Below are positions 19,991 through 29,349 of a stretch of 64,000 nucleotides of DNA, piece by piece. The notes under the pieces are model-generated. The model saw only the letters and a list, made by a program, of their open reading frames with translations. It had not been told where the DNA came from and did not search any database. The DNA is from an uncultured Bacteroidota bacterium. GTDB lineage: Bacteria > Bacteroidota > Bacteroidia > Flavobacteriales > Flavobacteriaceae. The position numbers were made by a program, and so were the translations under genes. The stretch is from NCBI GenBank assembly GCA_902581145.1, contig CACHNE010000005.1, forward strand, positions 16,616 through 80,615, written 5' to 3'. Position 1 is the first letter of the stretch; each line of letters starts with the position of its first letter.

Positions 19991-20487
19991 TATCTAATTT
20001 TAATATAAGTTTTATATGTGAATGAAAACTGATGTCTTTCATCTTTTTCATTAAATTCCTCATGAATAAGTTCCCATTCATTATCATCAATTTTTGGGAA
20101 AAAAGTATCAGCTTTAAATTCTTCATGAACTCTCGTAAGTTCAATTTTATCAACTATGTCCATGGCTAATTTATAAATTTGTCCACCTCCTATAATGAAA
20201 GGATTTTCATCATCACCTGTTACTTTTATTGCATCTTTAAAGTTATTTACAACTGTAACTTCATCAGAAAAAGAAATATTTTTATTTCTAGAGATAACAA
20301 TGTGTTTTCTGTTTGGTAACAAGCCTGGAAATGAATCAAAAGTTTTTCTTCCCATTATGATGCTGTGTCCAGAAGTTAATTTTTTAAATCTTTTTAGGTC
20401 ATTGGGTAAACTCCAAATAAGGTCATTGTCTTTACCAATTGCATTATTTTCAGCAGCAGCAACAATAATAGTAATAGATTTTTTCAT
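19990..20487 (-). CDS. folA: Dihydrofolate reductase
   Basis: A 165-residue DHFR that regenerates tetrahydrofolate with NADPH. The N-terminal VAAAENNAIGKDNDLIW contains the Met20-type loop, Asp30 in SLPNDLKRF is the proton-relay acid, and IIMGRKTFDS, IVISRN and FIIGGGQIYKLA are the cofactor-binding segments. It lies 9 bp after thyA, the classical pairing in which DHFR recycles the dihydrofolate made by thymidylate synthase. Confidence 0.97.
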   Translation of the reverse strand: MKKSITIIVAAAENNAIGKDNDLIWSLPNDLKRFKKLTSGHSIIMGRKTFDSFPGLLPNRKHIVISRNKNISFSDEVTVVNNFKDAIKVTGDDENPFIIGGGQIYKLAMDIVDKIELTRVHEEFKADTFFPKIDDNEWELIHEEFNEKDERHQFSFTYKTYIKIR

Positions 20488-20496
20488 TAAAATAAA

Positions 20497-21321
20497 TTAA
20501 ACGGCAACTTTACCTTTTATATGCGGATGAGGGTCATAATTTTCTAAAATGAAATCTTCAAATTTAAAGTCAAAAATATTTTTAACCTCATTATTTATTT
20601 TAATAGTTGGTAATTTCCTTGGTTCCCTTGTTAATTGCAATTTCATCTGCTCGAAATGATTGCTATAAATATGCGCATCACCAAATGTATGAATGAAATC
20701 ACCTGGCTCTAAATCGCAAACCTGAGCTATCATAAGGGTTAATAGTGAATAGGAGGCAATATTAAAGGGCACACCCAGAAAGATATCTGCACTTCTTTGA
20801 TATAATTGACATGAAAGTTTACCATTAATAACATGAAATTGAAAAAAAGCATGACAAGGGGGTAAAGCAGCTTTTCCATTAGCAACATTAGTTTCAAATG
20901 ATTTAGAAGTATCAGGTAAAACAGAAGGATTCCAAGCTGAAATCAAGTGCCTTCTGCTACTTGGATTATTTTTTAAATCGTTAATCAAATTTGAAATCTG
21001 ATCAATTCCATCATTATTCCAATTTCTCCATTGAAAACCATAAACTGGGCCAAGGTCACCGTTAGAATCAGCCCACGCGTTCCATATATTTACTCCATTA
21101 TCTTTTAAGTATTTTATGTTTGTGTCACCTTTTAAGAACCATAAAAGTTCATAAATTATTGATTTCATATGAAGTTTTTTGGTTGTAACCATAGGAAATC
21201 CATCCGAAAGATTGAATCTCATTTGATATCCAAACACACTTTTAGTTCCAGTTCCGGTTCTATCTTCTTTAAGTTCTCCATTTTCAAGAACATGTTTAAC
21301 TAAGTCTAAATATTGTTTCAT
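20497..21321 (-). CDS. thyA: Thymidylate synthase
   Basis: A 274-residue ThyA that methylates dUMP with methylene-tetrahydrofolate. The nucleophile is Cys156 in [23 protein letters not shown], the phosphate-binding [32 protein letters not shown] and the [10 protein letters not shown]-like [12 protein letters not shown] segment are all present. A small insertion before the active site ([13 protein letters not shown]) makes it slightly longer than the E. coli enzyme. It lies 71 bp after the nucleoside transporter gene and 9 bp before folA. Confidence 0.98.
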   Translation of the reverse strand: MKQYLDLVKHVLENGELKEDRTGTGTKSVFGYQMRFNLSDGFPMVTTKKLHMKSIIYELLWFLKGDTNIKYLKDNGVNIWNAWADSNGDLGPVYGFQWRNWNNDGIDQISNLINDLKNNPSSRRHLISAWNPSVLPDTSKSFETNVANGKAALPPCHAFFQFHVINGKLSCQLYQRSADIFLGVPFNIASYSLLTLMIAQVCDLEPGDFIHTFGDAHIYSNHFEQMKLQLTREPRKLPTIKINNEVKNIFDFKFEDFILENYDPHPHIKGKVAV

Positions 21322-21392
21322 AAAATTCAGTTAGTAAAAATAATTAATAGTGAGAATCTTAATTAAAAAGAAAACTAAAAGTTATTAACTTT

Positions 21393-22796
21393 TTAGCCAA
21401 TAATCATACCCGCAATTGTTGCTGATAAAAGGGAAGCTAAAGTACCACCGATTAGTGCTTTAAATCCAAATTTTGAAAGGTTTTTTCTTTGTTTAGGTTC
21501 AAGAGCTCCAATTCCACCAATTTGAATTCCTATAGATGCAAAATTTGCAAAACCACATAGCATATAAGTGGCAATAATTATTGATTTCTGATAATTCAAA
21601 TGAATTAAATTTGTTGCATCTTTTAAATCAGACAACTGTATATATCCAATAAATTCACTTGCTGCTAATTTTATTCCTAATAGTTGCCCCATCAGTGTAA
21701 CATCCTCTTTAGCAACTCCAATCAACCACATAACTGGAGCAAAAATATATCCCAATATTAATTCTAAGGACAATTCAGAGTAAACAGTTTTGTCACTGAT
21801 CCAATCGTTTAAATTTGTTAGTTCTCCAAAGCCACTTAATATATAATTGATTAATGCAATGAAGGCGATAAATACTAAAAGCATCGCAGCAATATTAGCA
21901 GCTAACTTTAAACCTTCTGATGTTCCTATAGAAATAGCATCTAAAAAATTTGAACCTATTTTATCTTGGGATACTTCAACATTTGAATCAATTTTTTCTG
22001 TTTCAGGATAAAGAATTTTAGAAATTACAATTGCACCAGGAGCAGCCATGACCGACGCAGTTAATAGATGTTTTGCGTAATAAACCTTAAGCTCTGGATC
22101 ATCCCCACCAAGAAAACCAATGTAAGCAGCTAGTACACCTCCTGCTACTGTAGCCATTCCCCCAATCATCACCAGCAAAATTTCTGATTTAGACATTTTT
22201 TCAAGATATGCTTTAATCATTAGCGGAGACTCGGTTTGACCAAGAAAGATATTTCCCGCTACACTTAAACTTTCTGGACCAGAAACACCTAAAAGTTTAG
22301 ATAAGAGCAATGCCATAACTCTTACTATTTTTTGTATGATACCAAGATAAAATAGAATAGATGTTAATGCTGCAAAAAATATTACTGTAGGTAAAATGGA
22401 AAAAATAAATACATTTCCAAAATTTTCTGCACTTACTAAATCACCAAATAAAAATTTAGTACCCTCCATTGTGAAATCCAGAATTTTTACAAAAACCTTA
22501 CCTGCACTTTCAAAAATCATCTTAACCCAAGAAATTTTTAAAACTCCAACTGCAAGAATAAGCTGAAGAAGTAATCCTGTCGATGCAGTTTTCCAGTTAA
22601 TAGCCTTTTTATTGCTTGAAAGTAGATAAGTTGTTAAAATTAAAAATGATATCCCCAAGAGACCTCTTAGAAACCCTTCAAGTGTAAACCCGTTACTGGG
22701 AATTATGTCTTGCTGTTGAGCAAAAACAAAAGTATTTGCAGCAATAAATAACAAGCTAGTTAAAAATATCTTTTTTTTATCTGTTAGAAATTTCAT
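21393..22796 (-). CDS. Concentrative nucleoside transporter (NupC/CNT family)
   Basis: A 467-residue inner-membrane symporter with a hydrophobic N-terminus and about ten spans. The CNT core is visible: SLSVAGNIFLGQTESPLMIKAY (read in two parts), VMIGGMATVAGGVLAAY, KLAASEFIGYI and GFANFASIGIQIGGIGAL. The GQTE motif is typical of sodium-coupled members, so sodium-driven nucleoside uptake is likely. Its neighbours are thyA and folA, and deoxynucleoside kinases occur elsewhere in the window, fitting a pyrimidine or purine salvage role. It overlaps the upstream nuclease-family gene by 20 bases. Confidence 0.92.
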   Translation of the reverse strand: MKFLTDKKKIFLTSLLFIAANTFVFAQQQDIIPSNGFTLEGFLRGLLGISFLILTTYLLSSNKKAINWKTASTGLLLQLILAVGVLKISWVKMIFESAGKVFVKILDFTMEGTKFLFGDLVSAENFGNVFIFSILPTVIFFAALTSILFYLGIIQKIVRVMALLLSKLLGVSGPESLSVAGNIFLGQTESPLMIKAYLEKMSKSEILLVMIGGMATVAGGVLAAYIGFLGGDDPELKVYYAKHLLTASVMAAPGAIVISKILYPETEKIDSNVEVSQDKIGSNFLDAISIGTSEGLKLAANIAAMLLVFIAFIALINYILSGFGELTNLNDWISDKTVYSELSLELILGYIFAPVMWLIGVAKEDVTLMGQLLGIKLAASEFIGYIQLSDLKDATNLIHLNYQKSIIIATYMLCGFANFASIGIQIGGIGALEPKQRKNLSKFGFKALIGGTLASLLSATIAGMIIG

Positions 22797-23376
22797 CTCT
22801 TATTTTTGCTGCTGACTCGTAATTTTCATTTTGAACGGCAATTTTTAATAATTCCTCTAATTCTTTCTTTGACTTATCCTTTAGATCATCAATTGTTGTT
22901 GTTTCAGCTTTTTCTTCTGAAAACATCTCTTTAAGCAGAGACTTTTCGTCAATTTCTTTTTCAATTTTTAATACAACCCCAGCTTTTTCAAGAATGTTTT
23001 CATAGGTATATATAGGCGCCTCAAATCTTATAGCCAAGGCGATAGCATCACTAGATCTGGAATCTATTATTTCCTCTATCCCATCTCTTTCACAAATAAC
23101 ACTAGAGTAAAAAACTCCGTCAACAAGCTTATGAATAATTACCTGTTTAATTTTTATGTCAAATCTCACGCAAAAATTTTTAAATAAATCATGAGTTAAA
23201 GGTCTCGGGGGTTTGATTTCTTTTTCAATAGCAATAGCTATTGATTGCGCTTCATTTGTCCCAATTACAATGGGTAATTTTCTTTCGCCTTCAATTTCAC
23301 TTAAAATTAACGCATAGGCACCATTTTGAGTTTGACTGTATGAAATACCATTAATTAGTAATTGAACAAGATTCAT
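22777..23376 (-). CDS. Bifunctional nuclease (DUF151) family protein with UVR motif
   Basis: A 199-residue protein with two parts. The DUF151/BFN domain covers about residues 1-130 (YALILSEIEGERKLPIVIG, AIAIEKEIKPPRPLTHDL, IDSRSSDAIALAIRF). A UvrB/UvrC-type helical hairpin lies at the C-terminus (ELLKIAVQNENYESAAKIRDEI). BFN proteins are reported to have nuclease activity in some organisms, and the UVR motif suggests contact with a protein partner. The exact role here is unknown. The BFN-nupC junction overlaps by 20 bases, so the two are translated together. Confidence 0.88.
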   Translation of the reverse strand: MNLVQLLINGISYSQTQNGAYALILSEIEGERKLPIVIGTNEAQSIAIAIEKEIKPPRPLTHDLFKNFCVRFDIKIKQVIIHKLVDGVFYSSVICERDGIEEIIDSRSSDAIALAIRFEAPIYTYENILEKAGVVLKIEKEIDEKSLLKEMFSEEKAETTTIDDLKDKSKKELEELLKIAVQNENYESAAKIRDEISNR

Positions 23377-23418
23377 ATTGTAAAACTAGTATTATGTTTT
23401 AAGTAAAAAAAATTAACC

Positions 23419-24384
23419 CTAATCATTTACTGATTTAAATTCCTTCAGCTTATCAATCAGATTAGGAACAACATCAAATGCATCTCCAACAATTCCATAG
23501 TCAGCTGCTTTGAAAAAAGGAGCATCAGGATCTGTATTTATTACAACTTTTACTTTTGACGAATTAACTCCAGCCAAATGCTGAATTGCACCTGAAATTC
23601 CTATAGCAATATACAAATTCGATGAAACAGGCTTTCCAGTTTGTCCAACATGTTCACTATGAGGTCTCCAGCCTAAATCTGAAACAGGCTTTGAACACGC
23701 TGTAGCTGCACCTAAAACTTCAGCTAAATTTTCAATGAGATACCAATTTTCGGGCCCCTTTAAACCTCTTCCCCCAGAAACAACAATATCTGCATCAGCG
23801 ATTGTGACTTTATTTGATGTTTTTTCAATAGAAGATACTTTATTTCTTCTTTCTGAAATGTTAAAATTAAAGTCTGAAATTTCAGTTTTTGTAGGATTTT
23901 CCTTTAGGCCAAAAGAATTTTTTGAAACGGCCAAAATACTATTACTTTTAGTTATTTCTACAGTCTCAAAAGCCTTATTCGTAAATGTGTTTCTCACAAC
24001 AACTAAATTATTATCCTTAACCGGTATTGAAATTATATTAGTGACGTAGCCAGCATCAATTTTTACCGAAAGTATTCCGCCAATGTATTTTGAATTTGAA
24101 CTCGAGCTTAAGACAAGCATACTACAATTCTCACTCTTGAAAACATCACTTATACAATCAGAATAAATTCCAGCATCAAAATTTTTTAGTTCATCATTTT
24201 CTGAGTTAATTATTTTTTTAACTCCATAATCAGATAATTTTTCAGGAATTTTTGAATTAAAACATATTGCCTTCACATTACCTCCAGTTTGAGATGAAAT
24301 CTGATATGCATAGGAGGCAATTTCAAAAGCATCTTTTTTAAAATTACCCTTATCATCAGTTTCTGCAAAAATTAGTATATCCAT
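23419..24384 (-). CDS. etfA: Electron transfer flavoprotein alpha subunit
   Basis: A 321-residue ETF alpha subunit. The C-terminal FAD domain contains VVSGGRGLKGPENW, GQTGKPVSSNLYIAIGISGAIQHLAG (in two parts) and NTDPDAPFFKAADYGIVGD, the standard FAD-binding signature. With EtfB it carries electrons from acyl-CoA dehydrogenases to the quinone pool through ETF:quinone oxidoreductase (not in this window). It starts 1 bp after etfB. Confidence 0.97.
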   Translation of the reverse strand: MDILIFAETDDKGNFKKDAFEIASYAYQISSQTGGNVKAICFNSKIPEKLSDYGVKKIINSENDELKNFDAGIYSDCISDVFKSENCSMLVLSSSSNSKYIGGILSVKIDAGYVTNIISIPVKDNNLVVVRNTFTNKAFETVEITKSNSILAVSKNSFGLKENPTKTEISDFNFNISERRNKVSSIEKTSNKVTIADADIVVSGGRGLKGPENWYLIENLAEVLGAATACSKPVSDLGWRPHSEHVGQTGKPVSSNLYIAIGISGAIQHLAGVNSSKVKVVINTDPDAPFFKAADYGIVGDAFDVVPNLIDKLKEFKSVND

Positions 24385-24385
24385 A

Positions 24386-25132
24386 TTATATTGCCTTTGC
24401 TTCGTTGTGTAATAAATCGATTAGCTTATCTATTTCATCTGCCGAAATGAGAGTTACTTCACCTTTTGGGAGAGGTTTTTCAAAACTTTTAGAGTTTGTA
24501 GATTGATAATCTTTGTTAACCTCAACTACTTCAAGTTCTTTTTTTCTTGCCATCATAATTCCTCTCATGTTGGGAATTCGTAAATCACTTTCTTCAACTA
24601 GCCCTTTTTGTCCACCTATAATCAATGGTAATTTTGTCGAAATATTTTCTTTACCTCCTTCAATTTCTCGAGAAGCCTCAACTGAATCACCAGAAATATT
24701 CAAATCAATGCACTTATCAATAAAGTTAATATCTGTAAATGCTGATATCATTCCAGGGACCATTCCCCCATTGTAATCAATCGACTCTCTTCCTGCAATA
24801 ATTAAATCATAGGAATTGTTTGAAATATAATTTGAAATATACTTAGCAACAGAATGCCCATCTTTAGGATTGTGATTGATTCTTATTGCTTTGTCTGCAC
24901 CAATCGCAAGTGCTTTTCTAAGTGTTGACTCTGTATCTGAAAGACCAACATTGATGACATGGACAACAGCATTATTTTTTTCTTTAAACCAAATAGCTCT
25001 TGTTAACCCGAATTCATCATTTGGATTTATAACAAATTGAACACCAGTTTTATCAAAAACTGTGTTATTTTCAGAGAAATTTATCTTTGATGTTGTGTCT
25101 GGAACATGACTAATACAAACAAGAATTTTCAT
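24386..25132 (-). CDS. etfB: Electron transfer flavoprotein beta subunit
   Basis: A 248-residue ETF beta subunit with an adenine-nucleotide-binding fold. Recognisable segments are ILVCISHVPDTTSKI at the N-terminus, NPNDEFGLTRA, DLIIAGRESIDYNGGMVPGM and LPLIIGGQKGLVEESDLRIPNMRGIMMARKK (in parts), the last being the ETF-beta signature and recognition loop. It is the first gene of the minus-strand run that includes etfA, bfn, nupC, thyA, folA, fabD and lspA. A -7 match lies 27 bp upstream. Confidence 0.97.
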   Translation of the reverse strand: MKILVCISHVPDTTSKINFSENNTVFDKTGVQFVINPNDEFGLTRAIWFKEKNNAVVHVINVGLSDTESTLRKALAIGADKAIRINHNPKDGHSVAKYISNYISNNSYDLIIAGRESIDYNGGMVPGMISAFTDINFIDKCIDLNISGDSVEASREIEGGKENISTKLPLIIGGQKGLVEESDLRIPNMRGIMMARKKELEVVEVNKDYQSTNSKSFEKPLPKGEVTLISADEIDKLIDLLHNEAKAI

Positions 25133-25158
25133 AATAATTGAATTGAAAAGTTGTTTAT

Positions 25159-25166
25159 CAAAGTTA
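25159..25166 (-). promoter_or_regulatory. Candidate -7 element of etfB
   Basis: Minus-strand TAACTTTG matches TAnnTTTG and lies 27 bp upstream of the etfB ATG. No clear -33 TTTG is seen. Confidence 0.45.
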
Positions 25167-25240
25167 CTAATTTGAGAAATAAAAATCTGTGATTAGTAAA
25201 TATTTTTAACTTAATTAATGTTTAATTTTAACCGCTTTAT

Positions 25241-25248
25241 TATTTTTG
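25241..25248 (+). promoter_or_regulatory. Candidate -7 element of pdhB
   Basis: TATTTTTG matches TAnnTTTG, 16 bp upstream of the pdhB ATG. Together with the minus-strand element at 25159-25166 it fills the 132-bp divergent gap to etfB, in which I see no other feature. Confidence 0.45.
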
Positions 25249-25264
25249 TCAAAAATTACATTTT

Positions 25265-26242
25265 ATGAGGACTATTCAATTTAGAGAAGCTGTCTGTGAG
25301 GCAATGAGCGAGGAAATGAGAACTGACGAAAGTATCTTTCTTATGGGTGAAGAAGTTGCTGAATACAATGGTGCTTATAAAGCATCAAAAGGTATGCTAG
25401 ATGAATTTGGACCAAAAAGAGTTATTGATACCCCAATTTCTGAACTTGGATTTGCTGGTGTAGCAATTGGTTCAACTATGACTGGGAACAGACCTATTGT
25501 CGAATATATGACTTTTAATTTTTCTCTTGTTGGAATAGATCAGATTATTAATAATGCCGCAAAGATTAGACAAATGTCTGGCGGTCAGTTTAATTGTCCA
25601 ATCGTTTTCAGAGGCCCTACGGCATCTGCTGGACAGTTAGCTGCAACTCATTCTCAAGCTTTTGAAAATTGGTTTGCAAATACTCCAGGTTTAAAGGTTA
25701 TTGTTCCTTCTAACCCATATGATGCTAAAGGTTTGTTGAAATCAGCAATACGTGACGATGATCCTGTAATTTTCATGGAAAGTGAACAGATGTATGGGGA
25801 TAAAGGTGAGGTGCCGGATGGTGAATATACAATTCCCATAGGTGTTGCGGATATTAAAAGAGAAGGAACTGATGTTACAATTGTATCATTTGGAAAGATT
25901 ATAAAAGAGGCATACAAGGCAGCTGATGAATTAGACAAAGAAAATATTTCATGTGAAATAATTGACCTAAGAACTGTTAGGCCAATGGATCATGAAACAA
26001 TTCTTAACTCTGTAAAAAAGACAAATAGGCTTGTCATTTTGGAGGAAGCATGGCCTTTTGGAAATGTTGCAACTGAGATTACTTACCAAGTTCAATCACA
26101 AGCATTTGATTATTTGGATGCTCCGATTGAAAAAATTAATACAGCTGATACTCCTGCTCCTTATTCACCCGTTTTACTGAAAGAGTGGCTTCCTAACAGT
26201 GAAGATGTAATCAAAGCAGTTAAAAAGGTATTGTACAAATAA
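25265..26242 (+). CDS. pdhB: Pyruvate dehydrogenase E1 component, beta subunit
   Basis: A 325-residue thiamine-diphosphate-dependent E1 beta subunit that would form an alpha2-beta2 heterotetramer. Segments include FLMGEEVAEYNGAYKAS, RVIDTPISELGFAGVAIG with the ThDP-contact Glu, PIVFRGPTASAGQLAATHSQ, and the C-terminal EEAWPFGNVATEI. The ASAGQLAATHSQ pattern and overall similarity favour pyruvate over branched-chain oxoacids. The alpha subunit and E2 are not adjacent, so this gene is a single transcription unit here, with a -7 match upstream. Confidence 0.92.
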   Translation: MRTIQFREAVCEAMSEEMRTDESIFLMGEEVAEYNGAYKASKGMLDEFGPKRVIDTPISELGFAGVAIGSTMTGNRPIVEYMTFNFSLVGIDQIINNAAKIRQMSGGQFNCPIVFRGPTASAGQLAATHSQAFENWFANTPGLKVIVPSNPYDAKGLLKSAIRDDDPVIFMESEQMYGDKGEVPDGEYTIPIGVADIKREGTDVTIVSFGKIIKEAYKAADELDKENISCEIIDLRTVRPMDHETILNSVKKTNRLVILEEAWPFGNVATEITYQVQSQAFDYLDAPIEKINTADTPAPYSPVLLKEWLPNSEDVIKAVKKVLYK

Positions 26243-26275
26243 TCCGTGAGTTTTCCGTAATTAACTCTATTTCAC

Positions 26276-26283
26276 TATTTTTG
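26276..26283 (+). promoter_or_regulatory. Candidate -7 element of hppA
   Basis: TATTTTTG matches TAnnTTTG, 23 bp before the hppA ATG. TTTT at 26251-26254 sits 21 bp upstream, near the position expected for a -33 element. Confidence 0.45.
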
Positions 26284-26306
26284 CCAACTAATTAAAAAAA
26301 TTAACT

Positions 26307-28712
26307 ATGGATTCAATGATGATATACATGCCAATAATCATGTCCGCTTTAGGATTAGCTTATGTTTTTATAAGAAGATCTTGGGTTATGAAACAAGATG
26401 CCGGAGACGGAAAGATGAAAGAAATTTCTGATCATATTTATGAAGGGGCTTTAGCTTTTTTGAATGCTGAATATCGATTATTATCAGTATTTGTATTGGT
26501 TGTAAGTGCTGTTCTAGCAGGTATTTCTTTTATTGTACCCACAACACATATACTAATAGTAGTTTCATTTATTTTTGGAGCATTTTTCTCTGCTTATGCT
26601 GGAAACATAGGGATGAAGATAGCAACCAAAACCAATGTGAGAACAACTCAAGCTGCTAAAACATCATTACCAAATGCGTTAAAAATTTCTTTTGCTGGAG
26701 GAACAGTAATGGGATTAGGTGTGGCTGGATTAGCTGTTTTGGGATTGACTGCTTTCTTTATAATATTCTTCAATTATTTTATGGGTGGAGTATGGTCAGC
26801 TACTGATTATGGATCGGCAAGTGATACAATGACAGTTGTTCTTGAAACATTAGCAGGCTTTTCGCTAGGAGCTGAATCTATTGCTTTATTTGCCAGAGTT
26901 GGTGGTGGAATTTACACAAAAGCTGCAGATGTTGGAGCAGATTTAGTAGGTAAAGTTGAAGCTGGTATTCCAGAAGATGACCCGAGAAATCCAGCTACTA
27001 TTGCTGATAATGTTGGAGATAATGTTGGAGATGTTGCCGGTATGGGAGCAGATCTTTTTGGTTCATATGTTGCGACAGTACTTGCTGCAATGGTTCTTGG
27101 AAATTATGTAATTACTGACATGGGAGGATCAATTAATGATACTTTCGGTGGAATAGGACCAATTCTTTTACCAATGGCTATTGCAGGTGTTGGTATTATA
27201 ATATCATTAATAGGTACCCTATTTGTTAAGATAAACTCCAATGATGCAAAAGAGGCTGAAGTGATGGGGGCTTTAAATAAAGGAAATGGTATTTCTATTT
27301 TATTAGTTGCTGTTTCATGTTTTGTATTGGTTGATTACATGCTGCCTGGAACATTAAGAATGGAATTTTTTGGGGAAGGTATCAAAGAAATTTCATCGAT
27401 GAATGTTTTCTTTGCGACATTGACAGGTTTAATTGTTGGTTGGTTTATTTCTGCAATTACTGAATATTATACAGGATTAGGTAAAAAACCTGTTCTTGAA
27501 ATCGTTCAAAAGTCTAGTACTGGGGCGGCTACAAATATTATTGCTGGTCTAGCTACAGGTATGATTTCTACTTTTGGATCTGTTATATTATTTGCTGCTG
27601 CAATTTGGGCTGCTTATGCATTTGCTGGATTTTACGGAGTAGCGTTGTCTGCATCAGCTATGATGGCAACCACCGGTATGCAATTAGCAATTGATGCATT
27701 TGGACCAATCTCGGATAATGCTGGAGGGGTAGCAGAAATGAGTGGTCAAGATCCAATTGTCAGAGAAAGAACAGATATTTTAGACTCAGTTGGTAATACT
27801 ACCGCTGCAACTGGTAAAGGATTCGCAATTGCATCAGCAGCGCTTACTTCTCTTGCTTTATTTGCAGCGTATGTAACATTTACTGGAATTGAGGGTATAA
27901 ATATATTTAAGGCGCCAGTTCTTGCTATGTTATTTGTTGGAGGAATGGTTCCAGTGGTATTTTCAGCATTAGCCATGAATGCCGTTGGTAAAGCTGCAAT
28001 GGAAATGGTTTACGAAGTAAGAAGACAGTTTAAAGAAATTCCTGGAATTATGAAGGGTAAGGCAAAGCCTGAATATGATAAATGTGTTGATATTTCTACA
28101 AAAGCGTCTCTTAAAGAAATGATGTTACCTGGAATATTAACCATTGGAACACCAATAATCATTACAGTTTTACCAATGTTATTTGGGATAGATAATCAGT
28201 TAATCGCTGAAATGCTTGGTGGATATATGGCGGGAGTTACCGTTAGTGGAGTCCTTTGGGCAATATTTCAAAATAATGCTGGAGGTGCCTGGGATAATGC
28301 AAAAAAATCTTTTGAGGCAGGAGTTGAAATAAATGGAGAAATGACTTACAAAGGTTCTGAAGCTCACAAAGCCTCTGTTACCGGTGATACTGTTGGTGAT
28401 CCTTTTAAAGACACCTCTGGACCATCAATGAATATTTTAATAAAACTTACTTGCTTAATTGGTCTTGTAATAGCTCCAATTTTAGGTGGTCACTCGACAG
28501 GACATCATGATTCTCATGAGGTGTCAACTAAAGAAATTCAGATATCTGTTGATATGAATAAATTAGATGAGTCAGATAAAGTCTCAGCAACTGTAAAACT
28601 TACTAAAGATTACGACGGTAAAATCACAGCTGATGAGTTTGAGATTTCAGGCTTTGAAGACGAGGTAAAGGAAAAAGTTGATAAGATTGTTGAAGAAAAC
28701 AAAAAGTCTTAA
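26307..28712 (+). CDS. hppA: Membrane-bound, K+-dependent ion-pumping pyrophosphatase
   Basis: An 801-residue inner-membrane protein with about 16 spans that couples pyrophosphate hydrolysis to Na+ or H+ export. Catalytic motifs are intact: [20 protein letters not shown] (about residues 222-241) and [17 protein letters not shown] near the C-terminus. [10 protein letters not shown] (from residue 496) has Ala where K+-independent enzymes have Lys, so the K+-dependent class is indicated. Whether it pumps Na+ or H+ cannot be decided by eye. After the last span there is a 73-residue His-rich then charged tail (from [10 protein letters not shown]) not part of the core enzyme. A terminator follows the stop. 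Confidence 0.95.
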   Translation: MDSMMIYMPIIMSALGLAYVFIRRSWVMKQDAGDGKMKEISDHIYEGALAFLNAEYRLLSVFVLVVSAVLAGISFIVPTTHILIVVSFIFGAFFSAYAGNIGMKIATKTNVRTTQAAKTSLPNALKISFAGGTVMGLGVAGLAVLGLTAFFIIFFNYFMGGVWSATDYGSASDTMTVVLETLAGFSLGAESIALFARVGGGIYTKAADVGADLVGKVEAGIPEDDPRNPATIADNVGDNVGDVAGMGADLFGSYVATVLAAMVLGNYVITDMGGSINDTFGGIGPILLPMAIAGVGIIISLIGTLFVKINSNDAKEAEVMGALNKGNGISILLVAVSCFVLVDYMLPGTLRMEFFGEGIKEISSMNVFFATLTGLIVGWFISAITEYYTGLGKKPVLEIVQKSSTGAATNIIAGLATGMISTFGSVILFAAAIWAAYAFAGFYGVALSASAMMATTGMQLAIDAFGPISDNAGGVAEMSGQDPIVRERTDILDSVGNTTAATGKGFAIASAALTSLALFAAYVTFTGIEGINIFKAPVLAMLFVGGMVPVVFSALAMNAVGKAAMEMVYEVRRQFKEIPGIMKGKAKPEYDKCVDISTKASLKEMMLPGILTIGTPIIITVLPMLFGIDNQLIAEMLGGYMAGVTVSGVLWAIFQNNAGGAWDNAKKSFEAGVEINGEMTYKGSEAHKASVTGDTVGDPFKDTSGPSMNILIKLTCLIGLVIAPILGGHSTGHHDSHEVSTKEIQISVDMNKLDESDKVSATVKLTKDYDGKITADEFEISGFEDEVKEKVDKIVEENKKS

Positions 28713-28715
28713 ATA

Positions 28716-28744
28716 AAAAAAAGCCTCATATGAGGCTTTTTTTT
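28716..28744. terminator. Bidirectional terminator between hppA and the kinase gene
   Basis: A stem AGCCTC-atat-GAGGCT at 28722-28737 flanked by A residues on the left and T residues on the right, so it can work for both converging genes. The 3' edge overlaps the kinase stop codon region. It is the only convergent junction in the window with a clear terminator. Confidence 0.88.
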
Positions 28745-29348
28745 ATTTCATTTTTTTATCAATCAATGAGATAATCTCTTTGAGGTCCTCTTTATTTTCA
28801 ACAAAATCTAAATCGTCTATATCAATAATTAATAAGGGACCTTTTTTATAATTGTGAATCCAAGCTTCATATCTCTCATTTAACCTACTTAAATACTCAA
28901 TGCTTATAGAATTTTCGTACTCACGTCCACGTTTATGAATTTGTGAAACAAGATTTGGAATGGAACTTCTTAAATATATTAAAAGATCAGGCGCTGCAAC
29001 ATTCTCTTCCATTAAATCAAATAATGACCTGTAGTTTTCAAAATCACGATTAGTCATCAGACCCATAGCATGTAAATTAGGTGCAAAAATATTTGCATCT
29101 TCATAAATAGTTCTGTCTTGAATGACATTTTTATTTTTTTCATGAATTTCTTTTACTTGCCTAAACCTGCTGTTTAAAAAATAAATTTGAAGATTGAAGC
29201 TCCATCTTTCCATCTGATTATAAAAATCATCTAGGTATGGATTCTTAACTACATCTTCTAATTGCTTGTTGAACTTATAATGTTTAGCCAGAAGCTTTGT
29301 CAATGTAGTTTTTCCGGCACCAATATTTCCCGCTATTGCTATGTGCAT
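28743..29348 (-). CDS. Deoxynucleoside kinase
   Basis: A 201-residue dNK-family kinase that phosphorylates deoxynucleosides (deoxyadenosine or deoxyguanosine in relatives) for salvage. P-loop GNIGAGKTT is at residues 7-15, the catalytic Glu31 in LEDVVKNP, the DR(S/T) substrate motif as Asp78-Arg79-Thr80, and the lid in HKRGREYE. Compared with the kinase half of the folK fusion at the start of the window, this copy keeps every expected active-site motif. It is 1 bp downstream of an unknown exported protein gene with which it is surely co-transcribed. Confidence 0.93.
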   Translation of the reverse strand: MHIAIAGNIGAGKTTLTKLLAKHYKFNKQLEDVVKNPYLDDFYNQMERWSFNLQIYFLNSRFRQVKEIHEKNKNVIQDRTIYEDANIFAPNLHAMGLMTNRDFENYRSLFDLMEENVAAPDLLIYLRSSIPNLVSQIHKRGREYENSISIEYLSRLNERYEAWIHNYKKGPLLIIDIDDLDFVENKEDLKEIISLIDKKMK

Positions 29349-29349
29349 T

